From an uncultured Lachnospiraceae bacterium (GTDB taxonomy: Bacteria > Bacillota > Clostridia > Lachnospirales > Lachnospiraceae), in NCBI GenBank assembly GCA_934376945.1, contig CAKRPI010000111.1, positions 1 to 6,174 of the forward strand: DNA of 6,174 nt, given 5' to 3'. The notes beneath the pieces were generated by a model, which saw only the letters and a program-made list of their open reading frames with translations, ran no database searches and was not told the origin of the DNA. Below, piece after piece: positions 1 through 6,174 of this stretch. The translations under genes and the position numbers were made by a program. Numbering within the stretch: the first letter of the stretch is position 1; each line of letters starts with the position of its first letter.

Positions 1-1
1 C

Positions 2-172
2 GTTGATGAAATTCGGGTGCAACTGGCAGAAAATCGGCCACAAAAGCAAGTGCAGGAAAGACTCCGAGAGTACATAAATAGAAAAAGGAGGAACAAGCGT
101 GGAGGGCAAAACGGCTGCGGTGACACTGAAAAATATCACCAAAAAATTCGGCCCGGTTATGGCAAACGATAA
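2..172 (+). CDS. Possible 3' end of an upstream gene (partial, unidentified)
   Basis: This frame is open from the left edge of the window to a TAA at 170-172. Over the 32 codons before the ATPase start I counted G or C at first, second and third positions in 19, 9 and 14 codons, a coding-like pattern. The other two forward frames stop at 4-6 and 75-77. The predicted peptide is hydrophilic and basic, with an amphipathic-looking stretch (ERLREYINRKRRNKR). If real, it overlaps the next gene by 74 bases, which is long, and its last residues look like out-of-frame shadow of the ATPase gene. I do not recognise the family. An importer of the kind encoded downstream often has its substrate-binding protein gene upstream, but nothing in this tail proves that identity. 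The alternative is that the upstream gene ends earlier in another frame and this is non-coding. Confidence 0.3.
   Translation, partial: VDEIRVQLAENRPQKQVQERLREYINRKRRNKRGGQNGCGDTEKYHQKIRPGYGKR
86..91 (+). promoter_or_regulatory. Ribosome binding site of the ABC ATPase gene
   Basis: A consensus AGGAGG lies 7 bases before a GTG codon at 99. It fixes this GTG as the start, because the next in-frame ATG (159) falls within the first ABC domain and lacks such a site. I saw no convincing promoter or terminator in bases 1-85, which fits transcription from upstream. Confidence 0.85.
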
Positions 173-1631
173 AGTATGTCTTGATATTTACAAAGGAGAG
201 ATTCTGGCACTGCTCGGAGAAAATGGCAGTGGCAAGACAACACTGATGAATATGCTTTCCGGAATTTATTTTCCGGATGAGGGACAGATTTTTATTAATG
301 GAAAAGAGACGGTGATCCGTTCTCCGAAAGATGCGTTTGCGCAGGGAATCGGTATGGTTCATCAGCATTTTAAGCTGATCGACGTGCTCAGTGCGGCAGA
401 GAATATCGTGCTTGGTATGCCAGGAAGACTGAATCTGAAGCAGGCAACGGAAAAGATCCGTGCGATCTGCAGCAAGTATGGATTTGATGTGGATCCGGAA
501 CAGAAAATTTACAGCATGTCTGTTTCGCAGAAACAGACGGTTGAAATCATCAAAGTACTGTATCGTGGCGCCGATATCCTGATTTTGGATGAGCCGACGG
601 CGGTTCTGACACCGCAGGAGACGGAAAAGCTGTTTGCAGTGCTTCGAAACATGAGAAATGACGGAAAATCGATCGTCATCATCACGCATAAGATGCATGA
701 GGTGGAGAGCCTCTCGGATCGCGTTGCAGTACTGCGGAGGGGCTGTTTTGTCGGAGATATGATGACCAGGGACACAAATGCGCAGGAAATGACGGATATG
801 ATGGTAGGTCATAAGGTAACCCTGAATATCACGAGACCGGAGCCGGTGAATCCACAGCCCCGTCTGGAAGTAAAAGGACTGACGGTGCGCAGTGAGGAAG
901 GAATCGTGAAGCTTAAAGATGTATCCTTCACCGCACGAAGCGGTGAGATCCTCGGTATCGCAGGAATTTCCGGATGCGGTCAGAAGGAGCTGTTGGAGGC
1001 GATTGCGGGACTTCAGCCGACGGAAAGTGGTTCCGTTGTGTATATTGAAGAGGACGGCACGAGAGAGGAACTGATCGGAAAGGATCCGCAGCGGATTATG
1101 GATATGGGTGTTTCTCTGTCGTTCGTTCCGGAGGACCGTCTTGGCATGGGTCTGGTCGGAGATATGGATCTGACCGACAATATGATGCTTCGGTCATTCC
1201 GCAGCGGAAATTCAGTATTTACAGACCGTAAGACACCGAAAAAGCTGGCAAAAAGAGTCGTAAAAGAGCTGGAAGTATCGACACCCGGTCTTTCTACACC
1301 GGTGCGCAGACTTTCCGGCGGAAATGTACAGAAGGTACTGGTCGGCAGAGAAATTTCCTCGGATCCGACGGTTCTGATGACGGCGTATGCAGTACGAGGA
1401 CTGGATATCAATTCGTCCTATACGATCTACAACCTGATCAACGAGCAGAAAGAAAAAGGCGTAGCGGTCATTTTTGTAGGAGAAGACCTTGATGTGCTGC
1501 TGGAGCTTTCGGACCGTATTCTGGTGCTGTGCGGCGGAGAGGTCAGCGGAATCGTGGATGGAAGAACTGCAGATAAAAATACGGTCGGTATGATGATGAC
1601 GCGTGTGGGAGGTGTGAAGGATGAACAGTAA
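99..1631 (+). CDS. Nucleoside/BMP-type ABC transporter, double-domain ATP-binding protein
   Basis: This is the cytoplasmic ATPase of an importer, with two ABC domains in one chain of 510 residues, the usual length for the sugar/nucleoside group (similar to B. subtilis NupO/YufO and L. lactis NupA). Domain 1 (about residues 8-240) has Walker A GENGSGKTT at 40-48, Q-loop Q89, Walker B ILILDEPT with D164 and E165, and switch H197. Its signature is degenerate (MSVSQ at 140-144, where LSxGQ is expected). Domain 2 (about 255-505) has an intact LSGGN signature (405-409), but its Walker A has Q295 where Lys is expected. Its Walker B region reads TAYAVRGLD (428-436), with no Asp-Glu pair, and its switch position reads GEDLD instead of a His. 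Only one of the two composite ATP sites is therefore likely to hydrolyse ATP. The GTG start is set by the AGGAGG before it. The 3' end overlaps the first permease gene by 11 bases. The exact substrate (purine nucleosides or another BMP-type ligand) is inferred from family only. Confidence 0.93.
   Translation: MEGKTAAVTLKNITKKFGPVMANDKVCLDIYKGEILALLGENGSGKTTLMNMLSGIYFPDEGQIFINGKETVIRSPKDAFAQGIGMVHQHFKLIDVLSAAENIVLGMPGRLNLKQATEKIRAICSKYGFDVDPEQKIYSMSVSQKQTVEIIKVLYRGADILILDEPTAVLTPQETEKLFAVLRNMRNDGKSIVIITHKMHEVESLSDRVAVLRRGCFVGDMMTRDTNAQEMTDMMVGHKVTLNITRPEPVNPQPRLEVKGLTVRSEEGIVKLKDVSFTARSGEILGIAGISGCGQKELLEAIAGLQPTESGSVVYIEEDGTREELIGKDPQRIMDMGVSLSFVPEDRLGMGLVGDMDLTDNMMLRSFRSGNSVFTDRKTPKKLAKRVVKELEVSTPGLSTPVRRLSGGNVQKVLVGREISSDPTVLMTAYAVRGLDINSSYTIYNLINEQKEKGVAVIFVGEDLDVLLELSDRILVLCGGEVSGIVDGRTADKNTVGMMMTRVGGVKDEQ
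1607..1613 (+). promoter_or_regulatory. Ribosome binding site of first permease, inside the ATPase gene
   Basis: GGGAGGT sits in the last codons of the ATPase gene, with its GGAGG core 8 bases before the permease ATG at 1621. The ATPase stop codon (1629-1631) lies just past that ATG, so a ribosome finishing the ATPase is positioned to reinitiate. Confidence 0.8.
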
Positions 1632-2733
1632 GTCGAAGGATCCGCTTTTTAATATCGTAAAAAGAGATGCGCTCCCGTGGCAGAAGACACTTAGAATCCG
1701 GCTTCTGGCCATTCTGGCAGCACTGGTTGTCTGTGCAGTCGTCACAACGATTCTGACCGGTGTTAACCCGATTCAGGTATATGAATCAATTTTCCTTGGA
1801 GCATTTGGTACGGCACGGAAGACCTGGATCACATTTCAGAATATGGCAATTCTGCTGCTGATCTCGCTTGCGCTGACACCGGCATTCCGGATGCGTTTCT
1901 GGAATATCGGAGGTGAGGGACAGGTACTGATCGGTGGTCTTGTTTCGGCAGCCTGCATGATCTGTCTGGCAGGACGCCTTCCGAACGCGCTTGTGATTCT
2001 TTTGATGGTCGTTACGAGCATTGGAGCAGGTGCGCTTTGGGGCGCGATCCCGGCTTTTTTCAAGGCGAAGTGGAATACAAACGAGACACTTTCCACGCTG
2101 ATGATGAACTATATTGCTACTCAGCTGGTTGCATTTTTTACGATTGTATGGGAGATGCCGAAGGGTTCAGGAAAGATCGGCATCATTAACCAGAAGACAA
2201 ATATCGGCTGGCTGCCGGAGATTTTCGGTTCCAAGTACCTGCTCAGTATCATTGTAGCAGTGGTTGCAACGGTACTGCTGTATATTTATTTTACATACAG
2301 CAAGCAGGGCTATGAGATTTCCGTTGTCGGAGAGAGCGTACGGACGGCTCGTTATGTCGGTATCAAGGTTGAAAAGGTAATCATCAGGACCATGCTGATT
2401 TCCGGCGGACTCTGCGGCCTTGCAGGACTTCTTCTGGTCGGTGGAATCAATCACACGGTCACAACGACGATTGCGAACGGACAAGGCTTTACTGCAGTTA
2501 TGGTGTCATGGATGGCAAAATTTAATCCGTTTGCGATGATTTTTACGAGCTTTCTGATTATTTTCATGAATCGCGGGGCAAGTGAGATCTCTACCACATT
2601 TGGACTGAATCAGTCATTTGCGGATATTCTGACCGGTATTATTCTGTTTTTCATTATCGGATGTGAATTTTTTATTTCCTATCAGATTCATTTCCGCAAA
2701 AAATCAGAAAGGAGTGTGAAAGTCAATGATTAA
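1621..2733 (+). CDS. Nucleoside/BMP-type ABC transporter permease 1 (BPD_transp_2)
   Basis: This 370-residue integral membrane protein is one of the two permease subunits that form the channel of the importer (COG4603-like; similar to NupP/YufP). A basic, hydrophilic N-terminus (about 1-26) precedes roughly nine hydrophobic segments, near 27-47, 72-88, 101-118, 122-146, 158-178, 206-226, 255-275, 288-316 and 333-355. Family hallmarks are WNIGGEGQ (94-101), NETLSTLMMNYIA (154-166) and the cytoplasmic loop YEISVVGESVRTARYVGI (231-248), which is expected to contact the ATPase. It starts 11 bases inside the ATPase gene and ends 8 bases inside the second permease gene. The length is normal and I see no frameshift. 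Substrate specificity cannot be read from the sequence. Nucleosides are the best-known substrates for this pairing of two unlike permeases with a double ATPase. Confidence 0.93.
   Translation: MNSKSKDPLFNIVKRDALPWQKTLRIRLLAILAALVVCAVVTTILTGVNPIQVYESIFLGAFGTARKTWITFQNMAILLLISLALTPAFRMRFWNIGGEGQVLIGGLVSAACMICLAGRLPNALVILLMVVTSIGAGALWGAIPAFFKAKWNTNETLSTLMMNYIATQLVAFFTIVWEMPKGSGKIGIINQKTNIGWLPEIFGSKYLLSIIVAVVATVLLYIYFTYSKQGYEISVVGESVRTARYVGIKVEKVIIRTMLISGGLCGLAGLLLVGGINHTVTTTIANGQGFTAVMVSWMAKFNPFAMIFTSFLIIFMNRGASEISTTFGLNQSFADILTGIILFFIIGCEFFISYQIHFRKKSERSVKVND
2709..2714 (+). promoter_or_regulatory. Ribosome binding site of second permease, inside first permease gene
   Basis: AAGGAG lies 11 bases before the ATG at 2726, within the last codons of the first permease gene. 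The first permease ends at TAA 2731-2733, just past that ATG, so translation of the two permeases is probably coupled. Confidence 0.7.
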
Positions 2734-3724
2734 TCTTGCGGCATTTATTCCAAGAGCGGTAGTACAGGGCATTCCGCTTCTCTTTGGAAGCACAGGAGAA
2801 ATCCTGACGGAGAAATCCGGTAATCTGAATCTGGGAATTCCGGGTGTCATGTACGTTGGAGCAATCAGTGGAGTCATCGGTTCCTTTTGCTATGAGCAGT
2901 CGGTAGCGGATCCGGCCTCCATAAACGGAGCGCTTGCAATTCTGATTCCACTCCTTTGCAGTCTTGTTGCTTCGTGCCTGATGGGAATTCTGTACTGCTT
3001 TCTTACGGTGACCCTGCGGGCGAATCAGAACGTGACCGGTCTTGCGATGACGACCTTCGGTGTTGGTTTCGGAAACTTTTTCGGCGGTTCACTGATCAAG
3101 CTTTCCGGCAGTGATGTGCCGTCGATCGCACTTTCGGCAACGAGCAGTTATTTCAGCAAGTCCCTGCCATTTGCGGGAAAGCTTGGCTGGTTTGGAAAGG
3201 TATTTCTTTCCTATGGCTTTCTGGCATATGCGGCAATCCTGATTGCGATTATCTGTGCCTTCGTACTGAAGTATACACGTGTGGGGCTTCACTTAAGGGC
3301 AGTCGGTGAAGATCCGGCGGCAGCGGATGCAGCCGGTATCAATGTCACAAAGTATAAATATATTTCGACCTGCATCGGCTGTATGATCGCGGGACTTGGC
3401 GGCCTTTACTACGTTATGGATTACGCCTGCGGAGTATGGTCCAATGATGCCTTCGGTGACCGCGGATGGCTGGCAATCGCGCTGGTTATCTTTACGATCT
3501 GGCGTCCGGTTGTAAGCATTTTCTCTTCTATCTTTTTTGGTGGCCTGTACATTCTGTATCTTTATATTCCGACCGGAATGGATCATATGGAACTCCAGGA
3601 GCTTTATAAAATGATTCCGTATGTGGTCACGCTCGTGGTACTGGTGCTGACCAGCATGCGCAACAAACGCGAGAACCAGCCGCCGAAATCGCTGGGGCAG
3701 TCATATTTCCGTGAGGAACGGTAG
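2726..3724 (+). CDS. Nucleoside/BMP-type ABC transporter permease 2 (BPD_transp_2)
   Basis: This 332-residue membrane protein is the second permease subunit of the importer (COG1079-like; similar to NupQ/YufQ). Family hallmarks are GEILTEKSGNLNLGIPGVM (24-42), LRANQNVTGLAM (97-108), the ATPase-facing loop LRAVGEDPAAADAAGI (190-205) and GDRGWLAIALVIF (244-256). Hydrophobic segments are visible near 8-22, 36-55, 68-96, 102-122, 160-182, 212-232, 246-280 and 296-310. The hydrophilic C-terminal tail, ending SYFREER, resembles tails I associate with this family. It overlaps the first permease gene by 8 bases and ends with TAG 19 bases before a strong terminator, so it is the last gene of the unit. 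Length and motifs look intact. The two permeases differ in sequence, as expected for a heteromeric channel in this family. Confidence 0.93.
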   Translation: MINLAAFIPRAVVQGIPLLFGSTGEILTEKSGNLNLGIPGVMYVGAISGVIGSFCYEQSVADPASINGALAILIPLLCSLVASCLMGILYCFLTVTLRANQNVTGLAMTTFGVGFGNFFGGSLIKLSGSDVPSIALSATSSYFSKSLPFAGKLGWFGKVFLSYGFLAYAAILIAIICAFVLKYTRVGLHLRAVGEDPAAADAAGINVTKYKYISTCIGCMIAGLGGLYYVMDYACGVWSNDAFGDRGWLAIALVIFTIWRPVVSIFSSIFFGGLYILYLYIPTGMDHMELQELYKMIPYVVTLVVLVLTSMRNKRENQPPKSLGQSYFREER

Positions 3725-3743
3725 AAAATATGCAAAATACAGC

Positions 3744-3786
3744 AAAGTGTCTTTTCTTCAAAAAAGTGAGAAAAGGCACTTTTTTT
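3744..3786 (+). terminator. Intrinsic terminator of the ABC importer operon
   Basis: Arms at 3744-3757 and 3769-3782 pair over 14 positions, 13 Watson-Crick and one U-G wobble. The loop is 11 bases, and a run of seven T spans 3780-3786. It begins 19 bases after the TAG of the second permease, so it should end the importer transcript and insulate it from pepF. The reverse strand lacks an equally good T run, so I call it plus-strand only. Confidence 0.9.
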
Positions 3787-3802
3787 ACGGAAAAAATAAC
3801 GC

Positions 3803-3830
3803 TTGCGATAAAAGAAAAGTATGTTAGAAT
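3803..3830 (+). promoter_or_regulatory. Probable sigma-A promoter of pepF
   Basis: A -35-like TTGCGA (3803-3808) and a -10 TAGAAT (3825-3830) are separated by 16 bases. TG at 3822-3823, one base before the -10, gives an extended -10 element typical of Gram-positive promoters. The site lies just after the importer terminator and in the only sizeable gap before pepF. The expected transcription start is near 3837, giving a leader of about 80 bases. This is motif matching by eye, so the exact start is uncertain. Confidence 0.65.
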
Positions 3831-3853
3831 AGGCATTACGCAAACCCAAAAAG

Positions 3854-3878
3854 AAAGCGGATTGCGAATATCCGCTTT
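3854..3878 (+). repeat. Perfect 9-bp inverted repeat in the pepF leader
   Basis: AAAGCGGAT (3854-3862) and ATCCGCTTT (3870-3878) are exact reverse complements around a 7-base loop (TGCGAAT). The repeat lies downstream of the predicted promoter and 39 bases before the pepF ATG. It could fold as an RNA hairpin in the leader or serve as a palindromic protein-binding site. Only three T follow the stem before ACC, so it is a poor intrinsic terminator. It matches no riboswitch or T-box I recognise, and its function is unknown. Confidence 0.7.
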
Positions 3879-3899
3879 ACCGGAGTGAATCGAATTTGC

Positions 3900-3908
3900 A
3901 GGAAAGGA
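3900..3908 (+). promoter_or_regulatory. Ribosome binding site that decides the pepF start
   Basis: AGGAAAGGA ends 9 bases before the ATG at 3918. An in-frame GTG at 3885 would add 11 residues, but it has no usable upstream site, and the protein's family-like N-terminus begins at the ATG. The ATG is preferred. Confidence 0.75.
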
Positions 3909-3917
3909 ACAAAAAAT

Positions 3918-5714
3918 ATGAAACGGCAGGAACAGAAAATCGAAAATACCTGGAAGTTGGAGGATATTTACGCTTCCGGTGAAGCCTATGACAAAGATGT
4001 AGAGACATTGAAGGAGCAGATCGCGGAATTTTCCGGATATCAGGGAAAGATCAGTGAAGGGCCGGAGCTGCTGCTTGAGATTATGAAAAAAAGAGATGCG
4101 ATGGCGGAGATCATGAGCCGGCTGATCGTATATTCAAATCAGCGTTACCATGAAGATACCGGAAATGCAGTGTATCAGAAGCTTGCAGGAGAAGCGCAGA
4201 CACTTTCCGTATGCTTTTCGCAGGCATGTGCATGGGTGGAGCCGGAGCTTCTGGCGCTGGATGCACAGAAGCTGGAGCAGTATTTTCAGGAGCTGCCGGA
4301 GCTTGCAGACTACCGCAGAGCGGTCAGTCAGGTGACGCGGATGCGCAGGCACATCCTAGATGCGGCAACAGAAGAATTGTTGGCGAAGGTGGAAGAGGTG
4401 GCAGAAGGTCCGGCAAATATCTTTTCCATGTTCAATAATGCAGATGTTCGTTTTCCGGATGCCATCGGTGAGGATCAGGAAAAACATCCTCTGACGGTCG
4501 GACGATATATTTCATACATGGAAGGGAAGGACCGAACCTTGCGGAAATCCGCCTTTCAGAGTCTTTACAGCGTATATGAGCAGTATAAAAATACCGTTTC
4601 TGCCATGTATCAGGCAAATGCGAAGCAGGCAGATTTTTTTGCAAAGCAGCGTCATTACGGTGATGCAAGGGAGGCTGCACTCGATGCAAATGCGATCCCG
4701 GTCGCTGTCTATGACAATCTGATCACGGCAATTCATGAAAGGCTGCCGCTGATGCACCGTTATGTGGAGCTTCGCAAAAAAATGATGGGACTTTCGGAGC
4801 TTCATATGTACGATGTATATGCACCGCTCGTTGAAATGCCGGAAAAGACATACTCCTTTGAGGAAGCAAAGGAAATTGTAAAAAGAGGACTGGCTCCGCT
4901 TGGAGAGGATTATCTTGCTTTGCTGCAGGAAGGCTTTGATAACCGCTGGATCGATGTATATGAAAATGAAGGAAAGCGTACGGGAGCATATTCCTGGGGC
5001 GCTTACGGAACACATCCGTACGTGCTTCTGAATTATCACGGTACATTGGGCGATGTGTTTACACTGGCACATGAGATGGGGCATTCGCTGCACACGTGGT
5101 ATTCAAATCATACACAGCCGTATCGATATGCTTCTTACCGTATTTTTGTTGCAGAAGTAGCCTCTACCTGTAACGAGGCGCTTCTGATCCACGACCTGCT
5201 TGGACGCACGGAGGATGAGACAGAAAAGAAATATCTGATCAATTATTTTCTGGATCAGTTTAAATCAACGATGTACCGACAGACGATGTTTGCAGAATTT
5301 GAGCGTGAGACACATGGAGCCGTATCACGTGGCGAGACGCTGACATCGGAGGGGCTGTATGAAACGTATCTGAATCTGAATCGTGATTATTTTGGAGAAG
5401 CAATGATTGTGGATCCGGAGATCGGTTATGAGTGGGAGCGGATTCCGCACTTCTATACACCATTCTACGTTTATCAGTATGCGACAGGATTTGCAGCGGC
5501 AATCGCGATCAGCAGCAAGATTCTGGCAGGCGAGCCGGGCATCGTAGAAAAGTATAAAAAGTTTTTAAGCAGCGGTGGTTCTATGGATCCGATCGATCTG
5601 CTGAAGATCTGCGGAGTCGATATGTCCTCACCGCAGCCGGTGAAGGATGCGCTTGATGTGTTCGGAGAATATCTGAGCAAAATGGAAGCGGAAGTATCAA
5701 AGGAAGAAGCATAA
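3918..5714 (+). CDS. pepF: Oligoendopeptidase F (zinc metallopeptidase, family M3B)
   Basis: This 598-residue protein has the normal length for PepF, a cytoplasmic zinc endopeptidase that cuts short peptides, roughly 7 to 17 residues long in the studied lactococcal enzyme. No signal peptide is visible. The N-terminal half is largely helical and charged, beginning ENTWKLEDIYASGEAYDKD, a family-typical opening. The PepF-type segment RHYGDAREAALDANAIPVAVYDNLI follows near 245-269. The catalytic motif HEMGH is at 385-389 (H385 and H389 zinc ligands, E386 the general base), with E413 in FVAEVAST as the probable third ligand. The C-terminal PHFYTPFYVYQYATGFAAA region (about 510-528) carries the conserved His/Tyr cluster of M3 peptidases. 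All key residues are present. The gene has its own predicted promoter and leader and is separated from the importer by a terminator. Likely roles are recycling of intracellular or imported peptides. PepF-like enzymes have also been linked to sporulation control and peptide processing, but nothing here shows such a role. Confidence 0.95.
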   Translation: MKRQEQKIENTWKLEDIYASGEAYDKDVETLKEQIAEFSGYQGKISEGPELLLEIMKKRDAMAEIMSRLIVYSNQRYHEDTGNAVYQKLAGEAQTLSVCFSQACAWVEPELLALDAQKLEQYFQELPELADYRRAVSQVTRMRRHILDAATEELLAKVEEVAEGPANIFSMFNNADVRFPDAIGEDQEKHPLTVGRYISYMEGKDRTLRKSAFQSLYSVYEQYKNTVSAMYQANAKQADFFAKQRHYGDAREAALDANAIPVAVYDNLITAIHERLPLMHRYVELRKKMMGLSELHMYDVYAPLVEMPEKTYSFEEAKEIVKRGLAPLGEDYLALLQEGFDNRWIDVYENEGKRTGAYSWGAYGTHPYVLLNYHGTLGDVFTLAHEMGHSLHTWYSNHTQPYRYASYRIFVAEVASTCNEALLIHDLLGRTEDETEKKYLINYFLDQFKSTMYRQTMFAEFERETHGAVSRGETLTSEGLYETYLNLNRDYFGEAMIVDPEIGYEWERIPHFYTPFYVYQYATGFAAAIAISSKILAGEPGIVEKYKKFLSSGGSMDPIDLLKICGVDMSSPQPVKDALDVFGEYLSKMEAEVSKEEA

Positions 5715-5767
5715 TACCTCATCTGTGAAAGCGCGAGGTCACACATTTGTGTGCAGGATGGCAGAAT

Positions 5768-5772
5768 GGAGA
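5768..5772 (+). promoter_or_regulatory. Ribosome binding site of the MATE gene
   Basis: GGAGA lies 4 bases before the ATG at 5777. The spacing is short but workable. The next in-frame ATG (5801) has no purine-rich site before it. The gap 5715-5776 contains no T-tailed hairpin and no clear promoter. Confidence 0.5.
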
Positions 5773-5776
5773 AATA

Positions 5777-6174
5777 ATGGCAAAACAATTTGTATGTGAT
5801 ATGACGACAGGGAATGAAACGGCCCTTCTGATCCGGTTTTCGATGCCAATGCTGTTTGGAAATATATTTCAGCAGTTCTATAACATGGTGGATTCGATTG
5901 TGGTCGGGAATTACGTGGGAAAAAATGCATTGGCGGCGGTCGGAATGACGTCCTCACTGACCTTTTTCTACTTTGCACTGTGCAACGGTTTTGCTACGGG
6001 CGCAGGCGTGCTGATGTCTCAGTATTTCGGCATGAAAAATGAAAAGCGTGTAAAAGACGCACTGGGAAATTCAATTTATCTGATGCTTGGAATGGGGCTT
6101 CTGGTGAGTATCATTTCGGTGCTGTTAGCAGAACCGACGCTGCGGCTGCTCAATACACCGGAGTCCATCTTTGA
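5777..6174 (+). CDS. MATE-family multidrug/toxin efflux transporter (5' part, cut by window end)
   Basis: The first 132 residues of an integral membrane exporter are visible. Full-length MATE proteins have about 450 residues and twelve transmembrane helices, so roughly 30 percent is present. The N-terminal MTTGNETALLIRFSMPMLFGNIFQQFYNMVDSIVVGNYVGKNALAAVG (9-56) is the family-defining stretch. It contains the helix 1 motif NIFQQFYNMVDS and the VG-x3-G-x-x-ALAAVG segment. Helix 2 (about 54-80, with the GFATGAGVLMSQYFG turn at 71-85) and helix 3 (about 97-118) follow. MATE proteins exchange drugs or metabolites for Na+ or protons. The coupling ion and substrate cannot be told from this fragment. 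It starts 62 bases after pepF on the same strand without an evident terminator, so readthrough from the pepF promoter is likely. No frameshift is seen up to the window edge. Confidence 0.9.
   Translation, partial: MAKQFVCDMTTGNETALLIRFSMPMLFGNIFQQFYNMVDSIVVGNYVGKNALAAVGMTSSLTFFYFALCNGFATGAGVLMSQYFGMKNEKRVKDALGNSIYLMLGMGLLVSIISVLLAEPTLRLLNTPESIF

Noticed and set aside
61..71. Small hairpin ACTC-CGA-GAGT before the ATPase gene
   Set aside because: A 4-bp stem without a T run is too weak to be a terminator, and it may lie within coding sequence.
1212..1745. Long minus-strand open frame (177 codons) opposite the ATPase/permease junction
   Set aside because: It lies opposite two convincing plus-strand genes. 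Its peptide is rich in His, Ser and Arg with no recognisable domain, as expected of a shadow frame.
3862..3890. Second TTGCGA (3862-3867) as a -35 of another promoter
   Set aside because: No acceptable -10 hexamer lies 16-18 bases downstream, and the motif sits within the loop and arm of the inverted repeat.
3885..3917. In-frame GTG at 3885 as a longer pepF start
   Set aside because: CGGAG overlaps the GTG itself and cannot act as its ribosome binding site. The ATG at 3918 has a well-spaced AGGAAAGGA, and the family-like N-terminus begins there.
4512..5093. Minus-strand open frame (193 codons) opposite pepF
   Set aside because: It is the antisense shadow of a complete, well-conserved peptidase gene. 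The composition is Cys/His-rich and there is no family resemblance.
5724..5743. TGTGA...TCACA half sites resembling a CRP operator
   Set aside because: The spacing is 10 bases, not the 6 of a CRP site. The position just after a stop codon is atypical and there is no nearby promoter.
5740..5753. Short palindrome CACACATTTGTGTG after pepF as a terminator
   Set aside because: The stem is only 6 bp with a 2-base loop (or 5 bp with 4), is A/C-repetitive and is followed by CAGGATGG with no T run. It is more likely chance than a terminator.
1..6174. CRISPR array, tRNA/rRNA, insertion sequence or other mobile element
   Set aside because: I saw no regularly spaced repeats, no tRNA-like cloverleaf in the gaps, no transposase or integrase motifs, and no target duplications. 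The genes are housekeeping-type with uniform character.

Overview
The window looks like ordinary chromosomal DNA from a Gram-positive, moderate-GC Firmicute, most likely a member of the Clostridia and possibly Lachnospiraceae. This rests on the strong purine-rich ribosome binding sites (AGGAGG, GGGAGG, AAGGAG), the tight all-plus-strand gene packing, an A/T-rich intergenic region with a classic U-tailed terminator, an extended -10 promoter, and the style of the encoded proteins. No taxonomic marker gene is present, so the family-level guess is inference.

Left part (99-3724): three overlapping genes encode an ABC importer of the nucleoside/BMP type. They are a double-NBD ATPase (99-1631) and two different BPD_transp_2 permeases (1621-2733 and 2726-3724). 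The overlaps are 11 and 8 bases, and the ribosome binding sites of the second and third genes lie inside the preceding gene, so translation is probably coupled. The substrate-binding lipoprotein that such a system needs is not in the window and probably lies upstream. An open frame entering from the left edge (2-172) may be the tail of the upstream gene. A strong intrinsic terminator (3744-3786) closes the unit.

Intergenic region (3725-3917): after the terminator comes a probable sigma-A promoter (3803-3830). It is followed by a leader of about 80 bases carrying a perfect 9-bp inverted repeat (3854-3878), then a ribosome binding site and the ATG of the next gene.

Right part (3918-6174): a complete oligoendopeptidase F gene (pepF, zinc peptidase family M3B) is followed after 62 bases, with no evident terminator, by the 5' part of a MATE-family efflux gene that runs off the window. 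pepF plus the MATE gene may form a second transcript.

Together the genes suggest salvage: import of nucleosides or related compounds, intracellular trimming of oligopeptides, and an exporter. The importer and the peptidase are separated by a terminator and a promoter, so there is no sign that they are one system. I found no convincing novel system, mobile element, CRISPR array or RNA gene. The points most worth a second look are the asymmetric, degenerate ATPase sites, the pepF leader hairpin, and the open frame at the left edge.
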